Below are positions 25,800 through 34,062 of a DNA stretch of 60,747 nt, piece by piece. Each line of letters starts with the position of its first letter. The first letter of the stretch is position 1. This DNA is from an uncultured Pseudomonas sp. Its GTDB lineage: Bacteria > Pseudomonadota > Gammaproteobacteria > Pseudomonadales > Pseudomonadaceae. The notes beneath the pieces were generated by a model. It saw only the letters and a program-made list of their open reading frames with translations, ran no database searches and was not told the DNA's origin. Made by a program: the position numbers and the translations under genes. Location of the stretch: positions 1-60,747 of the forward strand of contig CALUCI010000008.1 in the NCBI GenBank assembly GCA_943914515.1. Direction: 5' to 3'.

Positions 25800-28235
25800 A
25801 TGTCCCGTCTTTCGCTGCAAGCGGCGAGCCCCCTGGCTCGCGCTGTCCATCTTGCCTTGCTGGGCTTTGCCGTCAGTCCCTGCGTGATCCTGCCGGGGAT
25901 CGCCGTGGCGCAGCAGCAGGTGGCCCGCTTCGACATTGCACCAGGCCCGCTGGGCAGCGCGCTGGGACAGTTCGCCAATCGTGCCGGGGTGACCCTGTCG
26001 TTCGCCAGCGAGCAGACCGATGGCCTCACCTCGCCGGGCCTGCGAGGTGAGTACGGGGTGGACGAGGGGCTGGCCCGTCTGCTCGAAGGCAGCGGCCTGC
26101 AGGTGCGTCGCGAAAGCAATGGCGGCTACCTGTTGCTGCCCAAGGCGAGTGCTGGCGATAGCGCGCTGGAGCTGACTGCGCTGAGCATTTCCGGCAAGGC
26201 GCCGGGGGCGACCACCGAGGGCTCCGGCTCTTACACCACCGAGTCGTCCAGTAGCTCGACGCGGCTGAACCTGTCGCTGAAGGAAACTCCGCAGTCGATC
26301 ACCGTGCTGACCCGCCAGCGCATGGAAGACCAGAAACTCGACAACCTTACCGACGCCCTTGACGCCACCACCGGCATCACCGTGATCCGCGAGAGCCTCG
26401 GCGCCGACAGCACCACCTACCTGTCCCGCGGTTTTGCCATCCGCAACTTCGAGATCGACGGCGTGCCGACCTCGGCGAACATGGACAACTACACCCAGAA
26501 CACCGCCATGTACGACCGCGTCGAAGTGGTCCGCGGCGCCACCGGCCTGATCAGCGGTCTGGGCAATCCGTCGGCAACCATCAACCTGATCCGCAAGCGC
26601 CCGACCACGGAGTCGCAGGTGCTGCTTTCGGGCGAGGCCGGCAGTTGGGACCGCTACGGCCTGAGCTTGGATGTGGGCGGGGCGCTGAACGATGCCGGGA
26701 GCATTCGCGGCCGCTTCGTCGCCGACCAGAAGGACCAGCATGCCTGGATCGACCGCTTCAGCCAGGAGCTGTCGACCCTGTACGGCATCAGCGAATTCGA
26801 CCTGAGCGATTCGACCTTGCTGACGGTGGGGTTCAGCCATCAGGTCACCCACAGCAACGCGCCGATGCGTACCGGCTTTCCGCTGTTCACCAGCGATGGC
26901 GGGATGACCGACTTCAAGCGCTCGTTCAACAGCTCGCCGGACTGGTCGTATTACGATCGCCAGCAGAGCACCCTGTTCACCTCCATCGAACAGCACTTCG
27001 CCAATGGCTGGAGCGGCAAGGTCGAGTACAGCCATGCGCGCAATGACTACGACACAGTGATCGCCTACGTCGATGGCGAGATCGACCCGCTGACCGGCGC
27101 AGGCGCTGCCATCTGGCCAACCCGCTGGCAGGCTGCGCCGACCCAGGACAACCTCGACGCCTATGCCACCGGCTCCTTCCCCCTGTTGGGACGTGAGCAC
27201 GAACTGATCACCGGCGTCACCCTATCGCGCATCGAAGAGCGTGGCACGCCGAACTACGGCGGCTGGCAAAGCGCGCGAACCGGTTACGACGACAGCATCG
27301 ACAACATCTTCACGTGGAACGGCAACTCGCCCAAACCGGTGTTCACCAAGCAAGGCACCAGCGACATGACCGAGACCCAATACGCCGCCTACCTGACCTC
27401 GCGCTGGCACCTGACCGACGCCGCCAGCCTGATCCTCGGTGCCCGCGTGGTGGACTGGAACCGCGAGAACAACAGCCGGCTGTACAGCACCGGTGCTACC
27501 ACCAAGACCGAGCGCACCGAGACCGGCATCGTCATTCCCTACGCCGGTCTGGTCTACGACCTCGATGACACCTGGACCGCGTATGCGAGCTACACACAGA
27601 TCTTCAACCCGCAGAACGCCAACATCCGCGACGTCAGCGGCTCGCCCCTCGACCCGCAGGAAGGCACCGGCTACGAAGTGGGGCTCAAGGCCGACTTCCT
27701 CGACAGCCGTCTGAATGCCAGCCTGGCGTTGTTCCGCGTCGAGCAGGACAACCTTGCCGTGGCCGACGGCAACAAGCTGCAGCCCAATGGATTCCAGGCC
27801 TACAAGGCGATCAGCGGCACCACCAGCGAAGGGGTTGAACTGGAGGTCAACGGTGAATTGGCGGAGGGCTGGCAGGTTACCGGTGGCTACTCGTACAGCG
27901 TCAGTTTCAATGACGACGACAAACGCATCGTCACCGAGATCCCACGCAACAGCGTGAAGGTGTTCAGCACCTACCGCCTGCCGGGCGAGCTGGACAAATG
28001 GACCGTGGGCGGTGGGGTCAACTGGCAGAGCGAGGCCGGTTATGCGCTGAGCTATGCCACCACCCAGAGCAGCTATGCACTGGCCAACCTGATGGCGCGT
28101 TACCAGATCACCCCGGCGTTGTCGGCGACGGTCAACGTCAACAACCTGTTCGACAAGGAGTACCTGACCACGACCGCCGCCGGCCTGTACGGCGCGCCGC
28201 GCAACGTCATGACGACCGTGCGTTACGCGTATTGA
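25800..28235 (+). CDS. TonB-dependent siderophore receptor (FpvA/FhuE-like) with STN domain
   Basis: An 811-residue outer-membrane ferric-siderophore receptor. The start at 25800 has GAAGGAAA seven bases upstream; the longer frame from 25773 is not used. The signal peptide is followed by an STN domain (FDIAPGPLGSALGQFANRAG, about 42-115), then the plug with the siderophore-receptor signature LKETPQSITVLTRQRMEDQ and YDRVEVVRGATGL. The beta-barrel ends in VRYAY. The STN domain marks it as a transducer for the FecR/FecI pair just upstream. A weak Fur-like stretch (12 of 19) lies at 25714-25732. The siderophore cannot be named from sequence alone; a xenosiderophore is most likely. Confidence 0.92.
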   Translation: MSRLSLQAASPLARAVHLALLGFAVSPCVILPGIAVAQQQVARFDIAPGPLGSALGQFANRAGVTLSFASEQTDGLTSPGLRGEYGVDEGLARLLEGSGLQVRRESNGGYLLLPKASAGDSALELTALSISGKAPGATTEGSGSYTTESSSSSTRLNLSLKETPQSITVLTRQRMEDQKLDNLTDALDATTGITVIRESLGADSTTYLSRGFAIRNFEIDGVPTSANMDNYTQNTAMYDRVEVVRGATGLISGLGNPSATINLIRKRPTTESQVLLSGEAGSWDRYGLSLDVGGALNDAGSIRGRFVADQKDQHAWIDRFSQELSTLYGISEFDLSDSTLLTVGFSHQVTHSNAPMRTGFPLFTSDGGMTDFKRSFNSSPDWSYYDRQQSTLFTSIEQHFANGWSGKVEYSHARNDYDTVIAYVDGEIDPLTGAGAAIWPTRWQAAPTQDNLDAYATGSFPLLGREHELITGVTLSRIEERGTPNYGGWQSARTGYDDSIDNIFTWNGNSPKPVFTKQGTSDMTETQYAAYLTSRWHLTDAASLILGARVVDWNRENNSRLYSTGATTKTERTETGIVIPYAGLVYDLDDTWTAYASYTQIFNPQNANIRDVSGSPLDPQEGTGYEVGLKADFLDSRLNASLALFRVEQDNLAVADGNKLQPNGFQAYKAISGTTSEGVELEVNGELAEGWQVTGGYSYSVSFNDDDKRIVTEIPRNSVKVFSTYRLPGELDKWTVGGGVNWQSEAGYALSYATTQSSYALANLMARYQITPALSATVNVNNLFDKEYLTTTAAGLYGAPRNVMTTVRYAY

Positions 28236-28240
28236 GCGCT

Positions 28241-28440
28241 GTACCCGCGATGCGGCGGTGAATTCACGAATGCATCGCGGGCAAGCCCGCTCCTACGGTG
28301 GTGTCACCGCTGATGCGGTGGTGAATTTGTGAACGCCTCGCGGGCAAGCCTGCTCACCGTAGGAGCGGGTTCACCCGCGATGGACCGCAACGCGGTCCCC
28401 GAACAATTCCCGATCGCTTCGCGGGTAAACCCGCTCCTAC
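28241..28440. repeat. Cluster of REP elements
   Basis: At least four REP cores in alternating orientation fill the space between the siderophore receptor and the DUF6124 gene, including CATCGCGGGCAAGCCCGCTC and GTAGGAGCGGGTTCACCCGC. The last core touches the stop codon of the DUF6124 gene. Confidence 0.85.
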
Positions 28441-28667
28441 GAGCGGGGTGCGCCGCTTCTTACGCCGTCGAGCAACACCTGGGCGGTTTCCAGCAGGAAC
28501 TGCGTGCTCCAGAGCAACGGCTCCAGGCTGCTGCTGGCTTCTTCGCAGGCCTGGTAGTTGTTCTCGTGTGCGGAGCGCAGCAGCCTCGAAATCTGGTCGA
28601 GGCAGGCGTGGGTATCGGCATTGGGCCAGATAGGGTGAGGAGGTGGGTCTGGGACGATTTTTTTCAT
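28437..28667 (-). CDS. DUF6124-type small protein
   Basis: A 76-residue protein opening MKKIVPDPP, the usual start of the small Pseudomonas DUF6124/DUF3077-like proteins. The rest is predicted helical and rich in Leu, Glu and Ser. No catalytic motif or membrane segment is seen. AAGAG lies ten bases upstream of the ATG. The function is unknown. The gene is preceded by an unusually structured leader (28683-28900) that suggests post-transcriptional control. Confidence 0.8.
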   Translation of the reverse strand: MKKIVPDPPPHPIWPNADTHACLDQISRLLRSAHENNYQACEEASSSLEPLLWSTQFLLETAQVLLDGVRSGAPRS

Positions 28668-28682
28668 GGATAACGCTCTTTC

Positions 28683-28900
28683 GGTAGGTGGAGCTACCAG
28701 GCGTTGCTGTCAAACAAACGGGTGGCAGCTGTACGCGGGTTGACAGACCGAGCCGAAAGAACCCCGGCGCGCAACGAGTGCGCCCCACGTACAGCCGCCA
28801 TAACACGGGAAGCAGACACGCGAATGCCTGACTCAGGTGAGTTGGAGCTGTAGAGCTTTCGAGCATCGGTCTGTCAAAACCGATCGTTGGGTATCAACGA
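28683..28900 (-). promoter_or_regulatory. Structured leader RNA candidate upstream of the DUF6124 gene
   Basis: In the 218 bases before the gene I find several helices. Helix A pairs 28723-28735 with 28788-28800 (12 of 13 pairs). Helix B pairs 28740-28751 with 28866-28877 (12 perfect pairs). Helix C pairs 28766-28770 with 28780-28784. Helix D pairs 28683-28687 with 28694-28698, next to the ribosome site. Helix F pairs 28884-28889 with 28895-28900. A and B interlock as a pseudoknot. A seven-base alternative partner for part of B lies at 28707-28713, so a two-state switch is possible. A matching Rfam family is not known to me. Confidence 0.55.
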
Positions 28901-29036
28901 CGGAGGCAAGACTAGGCAGCGATTCCACAGCGCGCAACGGCAGATAAGGCGCGGAAGTATGCTTGGGAAATTGCCTACACGATAGGCGGAAATTGCGGGG
29001 TTTTTGTTGCGTTATGCATCACCTTGCGGTGGCTTT

Positions 29037-29158
29037 TCGCGGGTGAACCCGCTCCTACAGTCCATTGTTCTCTGCGCGACAGCGCGGCGCCGAGCGATCT
29101 CCTACAGAAATACCGTAGGAGCGGGTTCACCCGCGATGGACCGCAACGCGGTCCCCGA
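29037..29158. repeat. REP elements
   Basis: Two REP cores in opposite orientation (near 29038-29059 and 29113-29135). The second is followed by an inverted GGACCGCAACGCGGTCC hairpin. Confidence 0.85.
29057..29106 (+). repeat. Dispersed repeat, copy 1
   Basis: A segment starting ACAGTCCATTGTTCTC matches 46767-46804 at 35 of 38 positions and shares the ending TCTCCTACAG. Each copy is attached to a REP-like palindrome. Confidence 0.7.
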
Positions 29159-29241
29159 ACAGCCCGCCGCATTTGGCTCTGCAACCAACCCGTCGGCTGG
29201 ATGACATGCCATTAGCGTCGGCCTGTTGTGTGTGACAGCAT

Positions 29242-30438
29242 TTAGTCGGCGAAGGCGGGTTCCACCTGCTCAGGAACATAAAGATCACCGGCAAGCGCTG
29301 CGTTGATCTCCCTGATACATCCACGAACTTTGTTCAGCGCCTGGTTGAGATGCATATCGGTTGCCTTGTCTCCGTTCTCACAAATGCACCGATCTGTTTT
29401 TACTGAGTATTGGCTTGAAGCAAAACAGAGGTCCGTCCAGTCTGGCACCAAGCGAGGTTGCGCTGTGAATACAGCCAAGCGGTCGGAGAGCCTGTGGCTG
29501 TCGGTGATCTGGAAAAACGGGAATACACCGAGCCATTTATGTTTGTAGATTTTTACCCATACACCGTCGGGCCAGCTATTCAGCCGTATGTCTAGATCGT
29601 AGTAGCGCTTTTCCGCATGGCGTGTAATACGGGTTTCAATTTGCCCAGACCATTCCTGGAATAGCGGGCTTTTTTGTAGATCTACGGCGAGCGTTTCAAA
29701 TTGTTCGTCGAGTTTCTGGCGAAGGCAGTACTCATAGTTTTCGAAAAGGTGGTGATAAGCGTCCTGATTTTGCAAAAAGATGTTCAAGCACAGTTTTCGC
29801 AAGTCAGAGTTTCCAGTCATCGTCTTCTCTATGTGGCTGACCATCTGTTCGATAAAGCTGCTGGCGGCAGGGTTGGCCCGGGATTGGTGCTGGCGCAATA
29901 ACTCGGCCAGTTGCCCATATGACTGGTAATAGACCGGCAGGGATGAGTCTTTATCAATTGTCGGGGAGTCGCGCCCTGTAGGTGTCAGGTATACCAAAGC
30001 GTGATGCGTATGGTGCGGATACAGTTCACGCAGGGTTTTCTGGTATCTGCGAATCTGGTCTTGCTGATCCTTGGCCCAGATCTTGTTCTCGATGGCGACC
30101 ACCAGCCGCAGGTCATGGAAGTCGAGGACGATATCGATCTGTGCCAGTTCCCTGGAGATTTTCGCACGCTGGCCAACGGTACTTTCCAGGATATGGGGCG
30201 GAACGGGACTTGTGCTGCATCGGCATGTGGACAGTGAGGCTACATAAGCATCTCGGAGTTCGGCGCCTAGGCCGTGTGACTCGTGCTCATTCAATAGCGC
30301 TGCGATTATGTTCGAGTGCACCAACTCTTTAGTGCTCACTCCCATGACCTTGAACAGGTCAAAACGCTTGACGTATTGGGTGAGGGCCAAGAATTCTTCA
30401 CTGGTTGTTAAGGTTGCAAGCTGGGTACCGGAATCCAT
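29242..30438 (-). CDS. PD-(D/E)XK nuclease superfamily protein (PDDEXK_4-like)
   Basis: About 398 residues. The nuclease core reads ELAQIDIVLDF followed by LVVAIENKIWAKDQQDQIRRYQ, so the acidic D, then E-x-K, then Q expected for a PD-(D/E)XK active site are all there. The N-terminal region (VHSNIIAALLNEHESHGLG) is typical of PF14281-like proteins. The ATG at 30438 is chosen over a TTG at 30456. Base composition is visibly lower in GC than in its neighbours and REPs stand on both sides, suggesting acquisition. No partner methylase or defence gene is adjacent. A defence role is possible but unproven. Confidence 0.8.
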   Translation of the reverse strand: MDSGTQLATLTTSEEFLALTQYVKRFDLFKVMGVSTKELVHSNIIAALLNEHESHGLGAELRDAYVASLSTCRCSTSPVPPHILESTVGQRAKISRELAQIDIVLDFHDLRLVVAIENKIWAKDQQDQIRRYQKTLRELYPHHTHHALVYLTPTGRDSPTIDKDSSLPVYYQSYGQLAELLRQHQSRANPAASSFIEQMVSHIEKTMTGNSDLRKLCLNIFLQNQDAYHHLFENYEYCLRQKLDEQFETLAVDLQKSPLFQEWSGQIETRITRHAEKRYYDLDIRLNSWPDGVWVKIYKHKWLGVFPFFQITDSHRLSDRLAVFTAQPRLVPDWTDLCFASSQYSVKTDRCICENGDKATDMHLNQALNKVRGCIREINAALAGDLYVPEQVEPAFAD

Positions 30439-30580
30439 CCGTAGGTACTCTTTCAAGTGGGGGGCGTGCCTAGTCTAAATTAGGTCGTGGGTCTCGGTGT
30501 TGATTAGGGTGGACAGGTTCCAGCCAACGGTGGCGCGTTGTGAATACGATGGTCCCTGCGAGCATGTTTAAGTAGCTTGG

Positions 30581-30620
30581 GACCGCTTTGCGGTCCATCG
30601 CGGGTAAACCCGCTCCTACG
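30581..30620. repeat. REP element
   Basis: A GACCGCTTTGCGGTCC hairpin is followed by a REP core GCGGGTAAACCCGCTCCTAC, immediately downstream of the DMT transporter gene. Confidence 0.8.
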
Positions 30621-31497
30621 ATTTGCGGGCCCAGAGGGCCAGCGCAACCCCACCCAGCACCACCACCGAACTGGCCATCAACCGCAGCGACAGCGGCTCG
30701 CTCAGCACCATCACTCCGCCCAGCGCGGCGATCACCGGCACGCTCAGTTGCAGGGTCGCGGCCTGTTGCGCACTGATCTGGCGGAGGACGCCGTACCACA
30801 CCGCGTAGCCGGCGCCCGAGGCGAGCATGCCGGAGGCGAGGGCGTAGAGCAGGCCGGGCGTGGTAAGGCTCAGGTGGCCGCTGAAGACGCCAGCCAGCGC
30901 CGGAATCAGCAGCAAGGGAATGCTGCGAATGAAGTTGCCGGCGGTGTCGGCCAGCGGGTTGGCCGAGCCTTTGCCGATCAGCGAATAGGCGCCCCAGGCG
31001 ATCCCGGAAATCACCATCAGCAAGGCACTGCCCGGCGAGGGCGCATCGGCGCCGGGGAGCAGCAATGCGACCAGGCCAGCGAACGCCACCAGCATGCCGA
31101 GCAAGACCCGTGATGCCACGCGCTCGCCGCGCAGTACCGAGACCGCGAACATGGTGATCTGCACCGCACCGAACAGGATCAGCGCCCCCGCCCCGGCGCC
31201 CAGTTGCAGGTAGGCGATGGAAAACAGCCAGGCGTAGAGAAACAGTGCTAGCCCGCCTTTCCAGCTACCGCCCACGCGGTTGCCGGGCTGGCGCAGCCTG
31301 ACCAGCAGAAACAGGAACGCCGCACCACTGAGCAAGCGCACGGCGGTGAAGCTGTGGGGGTCTATGGCGTCGTTGATCAGGGCCAGGCGGCAGAAGATCG
31401 AGTTGGCGGCGAACGCCAACAGGGCAAAGGCTGCCGGGCCGATCCAGCGGGTGGGGGCGGGCAGGGCTACAGCGTCCGTTATCTTGTTGTTATTCAT
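30616..31497 (-). CDS. EamA/DMT-family transporter
   Basis: A 293-residue inner-membrane protein with about ten hydrophobic helices in two EamA repeats, as in drug/metabolite exporters of the RhaT/YdcZ class. The second EamA repeat contains GLLYALASGMLASGAGYAVW, and the protein ends in a basic tail (ALWARKS). The start is uncertain: MNNNK at 31497 is used, but ATGs at 31530 and 31521 are possible and no strong Shine-Dalgarno separates them. Substrate unknown. It stands alone between the nuclease-like gene and a divergent acetyltransferase. Confidence 0.82.
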   Translation of the reverse strand: MNNNKITDAVALPAPTRWIGPAAFALLAFAANSIFCRLALINDAIDPHSFTAVRLLSGAAFLFLLVRLRQPGNRVGGSWKGGLALFLYAWLFSIAYLQLGAGAGALILFGAVQITMFAVSVLRGERVASRVLLGMLVAFAGLVALLLPGADAPSPGSALLMVISGIAWGAYSLIGKGSANPLADTAGNFIRSIPLLLIPALAGVFSGHLSLTTPGLLYALASGMLASGAGYAVWYGVLRQISAQQAATLQLSVPVIAALGGVMVLSEPLSLRLMASSVVVLGGVALALWARKS

Positions 31498-31764
31498 CTG
31501 AACGGTCCGTTTGAGTTGCATTCCATGCATGGAATGCTTTTTTTGTCGGCGTGCAGTGCAATTGATAGCGGGAAAACGCGGCACTCACAAAGAAGTTTTT
31601 CTTCGTCGGCCGCATCGCTTTTCTGCGGTTAGTGCTTTGGTCGCAGAGTGGCAGAAGCGGCGGGAACGCCCGCAAATCTGTATGGCAGGCGGGACAGGGA
31701 TCTGTGTCTAACGCTCTGCTGCGGGTTGCGCGAGGATCTGAATCTCCGACCAAGGTACGACGCG

Positions 31765-32253
31765 ATGAACGACCTGCTTGCCGATCTCGATTTCTCTGGC
31801 TTCACCGTGCGCCGGCTGGAGGCGGGTGACCGCGAGATGATCTGTCATCACCGCGAGGCGATGTTTCTCGAGGCCGGTGGCGATGCGCAGAAGTTGCGGC
31901 AGATGACGGAGCACTTTCGGCCGTGGCTGGAACCACGCCTGGCGGACGGGCGCTATTACGGGTTCGTGCTGCTGGCGGGCGATGCACCGGCGGCGGCAAT
32001 CGGCTTGATGAGTATCGAGTGGCCGCCACATCCGGCGCATCCGGATACCGATCAGCGTGGCTATGTGCTCAACGTGTACGTCGAGCCCGAGTATCGGCGG
32101 CGTGGGCTGGCATCAAAGCTGATGCGGCTGGGCGAGGCAGAGTTCGCGCGGCGCGGGCTGGGGTTTGCGATCTTGCATGCCACCGAGGTCGGGGGGCCGG
32201 TGTATCAGGCGCTGGGTTGGGCGGGGACTGCGGAGATGGCGAAGGTGTTGTGA
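31765..32253 (+). CDS. GNAT-family N-acetyltransferase
   Basis: A 162-residue acetyltransferase. The acetyl-CoA binding motif A is RGYVLNVYVEPEYRRRGLASKLM, with the R/Q-x2-G-x-G/A signature as RRRGLAS. The later YQALGW block is typical of the family. The ATG at 31765 is used; the open frame extends upstream without homology. The acceptor substrate cannot be predicted. It lies head to head with the DMT exporter across about 267 bp in which I see no other element. Confidence 0.85.
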   Translation: MNDLLADLDFSGFTVRRLEAGDREMICHHREAMFLEAGGDAQKLRQMTEHFRPWLEPRLADGRYYGFVLLAGDAPAAAIGLMSIEWPPHPAHPDTDQRGYVLNVYVEPEYRRRGLASKLMRLGEAEFARRGLGFAILHATEVGGPVYQALGWAGTAEMAKVL

Positions 32254-32291
32254 TGGGGGCCGTCACACGGTTTTGCAGGAATCACCTGCCC

Positions 32292-32380
32292 TTGTAGGAG
32301 CGAGCCGGGCGGCGTTCCGCTTGCTCGCGAATGCGTCGGTGAATTCACGGACGCATTCGCGAGCAAGCTCGCTCCTACAA
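32292..32380. repeat. REP pair, variant type
   Basis: Two inverted cores, TTGTAGGAGCGAGCCGGGCG and GCGAGCAAGCTCGCTCCTAC, differ from the main REP class in this window by GCGAG in place of GCGGG. Confidence 0.8.
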
Positions 32381-32427
32381 AGGCGGCCAGTATCTCTGTG
32401 CAGCGACGAGGTCGAGAAGACGGTGAT

Positions 32428-32712
32428 TCAGTCCGATTCGGCGAATTTCGCTGGGTCGACCGGCGTCGGCACGAATTCGGGGCCTTGGCCCGAGACACGC
32501 CACCTGACGTTGGACAGGCCGTAGCGCTCGGCCATGGGCCGGCTGACTTTCTTGATCTTCTGCTGGCCGAAGCGTGGGATTACCCCGACGCCAGCATCGC
32601 AGCTCGCCCAGTGCCAGGCCTCGACGTTGTCCATGTGTTCAAGCCGAATGATGAAGCTGCGCTGCTTTCCCTGCAGCTCGTAATCGATGACGTAGAGTTG
32701 TGGTCCTGCCAT
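32428..32712 (-). CDS. DUF6555-like conserved small protein
   Basis: A 94-residue protein of compact alpha/beta look with no signal peptide or membrane helix, resembling the small Pseudomonas DUF6555 proteins by memory of sequence (opening MAGPQLYVIDYELQGKQRSF). The ATG at 32712 follows AGGAG at 13-14 bases. It lies 54 bp downstream of the hemerythrin gene on the same strand, so the two may be co-transcribed. No function is known. Confidence 0.75.
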   Translation of the reverse strand: MAGPQLYVIDYELQGKQRSFIIRLEHMDNVEAWHWASCDAGVGVIPRFGQQKIKKVSRPMAERYGLSNVRWRVSGQGPEFVPTPVDPAKFAESD

Positions 32713-32766
32713 TGCAATCCGCTCCTTTTCCTCCTGGCGCACGAGCAAGGGGCTCATGCGAAGTTG

Positions 32767-33249
32767 TCAGTTGGCTCGCTGCGACCCTTCGCCGCGAAAC
32801 GCTTTCTTGTACTCGGCCTTCATCGCTTCCATCTGCGCGCCCAGCTCATCGAGCCTGGCCTTGCCCAGCAGCTTGCGGGCCTGCGGGAACATCTCTTTTT
32901 CCTCTTCCTCGATGTGGTGTTCGAGCAGTTCCTTGACCACCTTGACCCGCCCGGAAAACTCCGGAGTGCCGGGGTCGGTGTGCTGCAGGTCCGGCAGCAC
33001 CAGCGAGTCGACGGTGCGGTGTTCTTCCTTGGCTTCGTAGTACATGACGTCCTCTTCTTTGCCGCCTTCGGACTTGAAGGCGGGGTAGAGGATCTGTTCT
33101 TCGAGCTGGGTGTGCAGGGTGATTTCCCGCTCCAGTTTCGCCAGCAGTTCGGTGCGTTTCTTGATGCCGCGCTCGGTGGATTCGCTCAGTTCGGTCAGCA
33201 GGCTCTTCACGCGCTGATGGTCGTCTTCAAGCAGGTCGATGGCATTCAT
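32767..33249 (-). CDS. Hemerythrin-domain protein
   Basis: A 160-residue cytoplasmic four-helix protein with the hemerythrin (HHE) pattern: DDHQRV near residue 9, H46 and E50 within TLHTQLEEQILYPAF, a further EEHRTVDSL block, and HHIEEEEKEMFPQ. These His/Glu positions would bind a di-iron centre. GGAGGAATCACG gives a strong ribosome site for the ATG at 33249. Related proteins are linked to oxygen, nitric-oxide or stress sensing. The small DUF6555-like gene follows on the same strand. Confidence 0.9.
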   Translation of the reverse strand: MNAIDLLEDDHQRVKSLLTELSESTERGIKKRTELLAKLEREITLHTQLEEQILYPAFKSEGGKEEDVMYYEAKEEHRTVDSLVLPDLQHTDPGTPEFSGRVKVVKELLEHHIEEEEKEMFPQARKLLGKARLDELGAQMEAMKAEYKKAFRGEGSQRAN

Positions 33250-33456
33250 CGTGATTCCTCCAGGCAGGGTGTTGCGCAGACGGTCAAGACCGCCCACGGC
33301 AGTGTTTCGGGTATCCAGTGCGAAACCCGTGCCGTGCTGGGTTGATTAATTTTTTGTAGATAAATCAATTGGTTATGTTTTTAAGGGGGAGGAGGCCGGC
33401 TGCAAATTGCATGAATGACCCTAAGGTCACCGTGCAAAGTGCGGGTTGAGCGTCGG

Positions 33457-33849
33457 TCACGCCGACAGGGCAGGAAGCTGGCGGGTCATCAGGGCCGAGG
33501 CGGCGGGGGTCAGCAGCAGTTCGCGAAGTTGCTCGCGCTTGACCCATTTGCAGGCGTAGATCTCGTTATCGGCCACCGCCTCGGCGTAGTCGCCCAGTTG
33601 CGCGGTGAAGATGTAATGGACGGTGCCGCCCACCTCCAGGGTGCACAGCGGCAGCAGGCCAAGGCTGTGAATCCGGGTTTCCTCGCGCAGTTCGCGGGCT
33701 GCGGCGGCGGCAGGATTTTCACCGGCTTCGATGGAGCCACCGGGGAAATTCCAGCGCCCGCCTTTCTTGCGGACCAGAAGTACCTTGCCGCTGCGCAGGC
33801 AGATGATCGTGGCTCTCGCTTTGTAACGTTCGCGACGCTTATCAGGCAT
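33457..33849 (-). CDS. Nudix hydrolase
   Basis: A 130-residue single-domain Nudix protein. The Nudix box reads GSIEAGE, seven residues, RELREETRI. The metal-binding REL-x-EE is intact, but the final conserved Gly of the box is Arg. The N-terminus is basic (MPDKRRERYKARAT). It probably hydrolyses a nucleoside-diphosphate-type substrate, which the sequence does not reveal. The gene stands alone, divergent from the LysR gene across about 210 bp. Confidence 0.88.
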   Translation of the reverse strand: MPDKRRERYKARATIICLRSGKVLLVRKKGGRWNFPGGSIEAGENPAAAAARELREETRIHSLGLLPLCTLEVGGTVHYIFTAQLGDYAEAVADNEIYACKWVKREQLRELLLTPAASALMTRQLPALSA

Positions 33850-34062
33850 GGCCTTTGTCCCGTATTCGAAGGTGCGGGACGGACTCAGTTTGCTCTCGTG
33901 GCAAATACAACCCGTCTTTCTTTCGAGACTTTTCAGAAGGATAGCGAGTTCAAATCAATTCACCGGTTTTTCGCGACGAACGATGCGAGCCAAACGTGCC
34001 GCCGAGACGGATTGCGGGTGGATTGCTAACCTGTTGCAACTTTTTTCCTGCGGACCTCTGCC

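Larger units (their letters stand above)
28668..29241. other. Long intergenic region with leader RNA and REPs
   Basis: A 574 bp stretch without a credible gene. From the DUF6124 start outward it holds the structured leader (28683-28900), about 130 bp of plain sequence that should contain that gene's promoter, and a REP group with a second dispersed repeat (29037-29158). The short open frames here are translations of REP sequence. Confidence 0.6.

Noticed and set aside
28354..28866. Open frame of 170 codons over the DUF6124 leader
   Set aside because: It mixes REP and leader sequence in another frame of the same strand; the DUF6124 start and ribosome site are better supported.
28975..29324. 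Several short open frames near 29.0-29.3 kb
   Set aside because: They are translations of REP elements.
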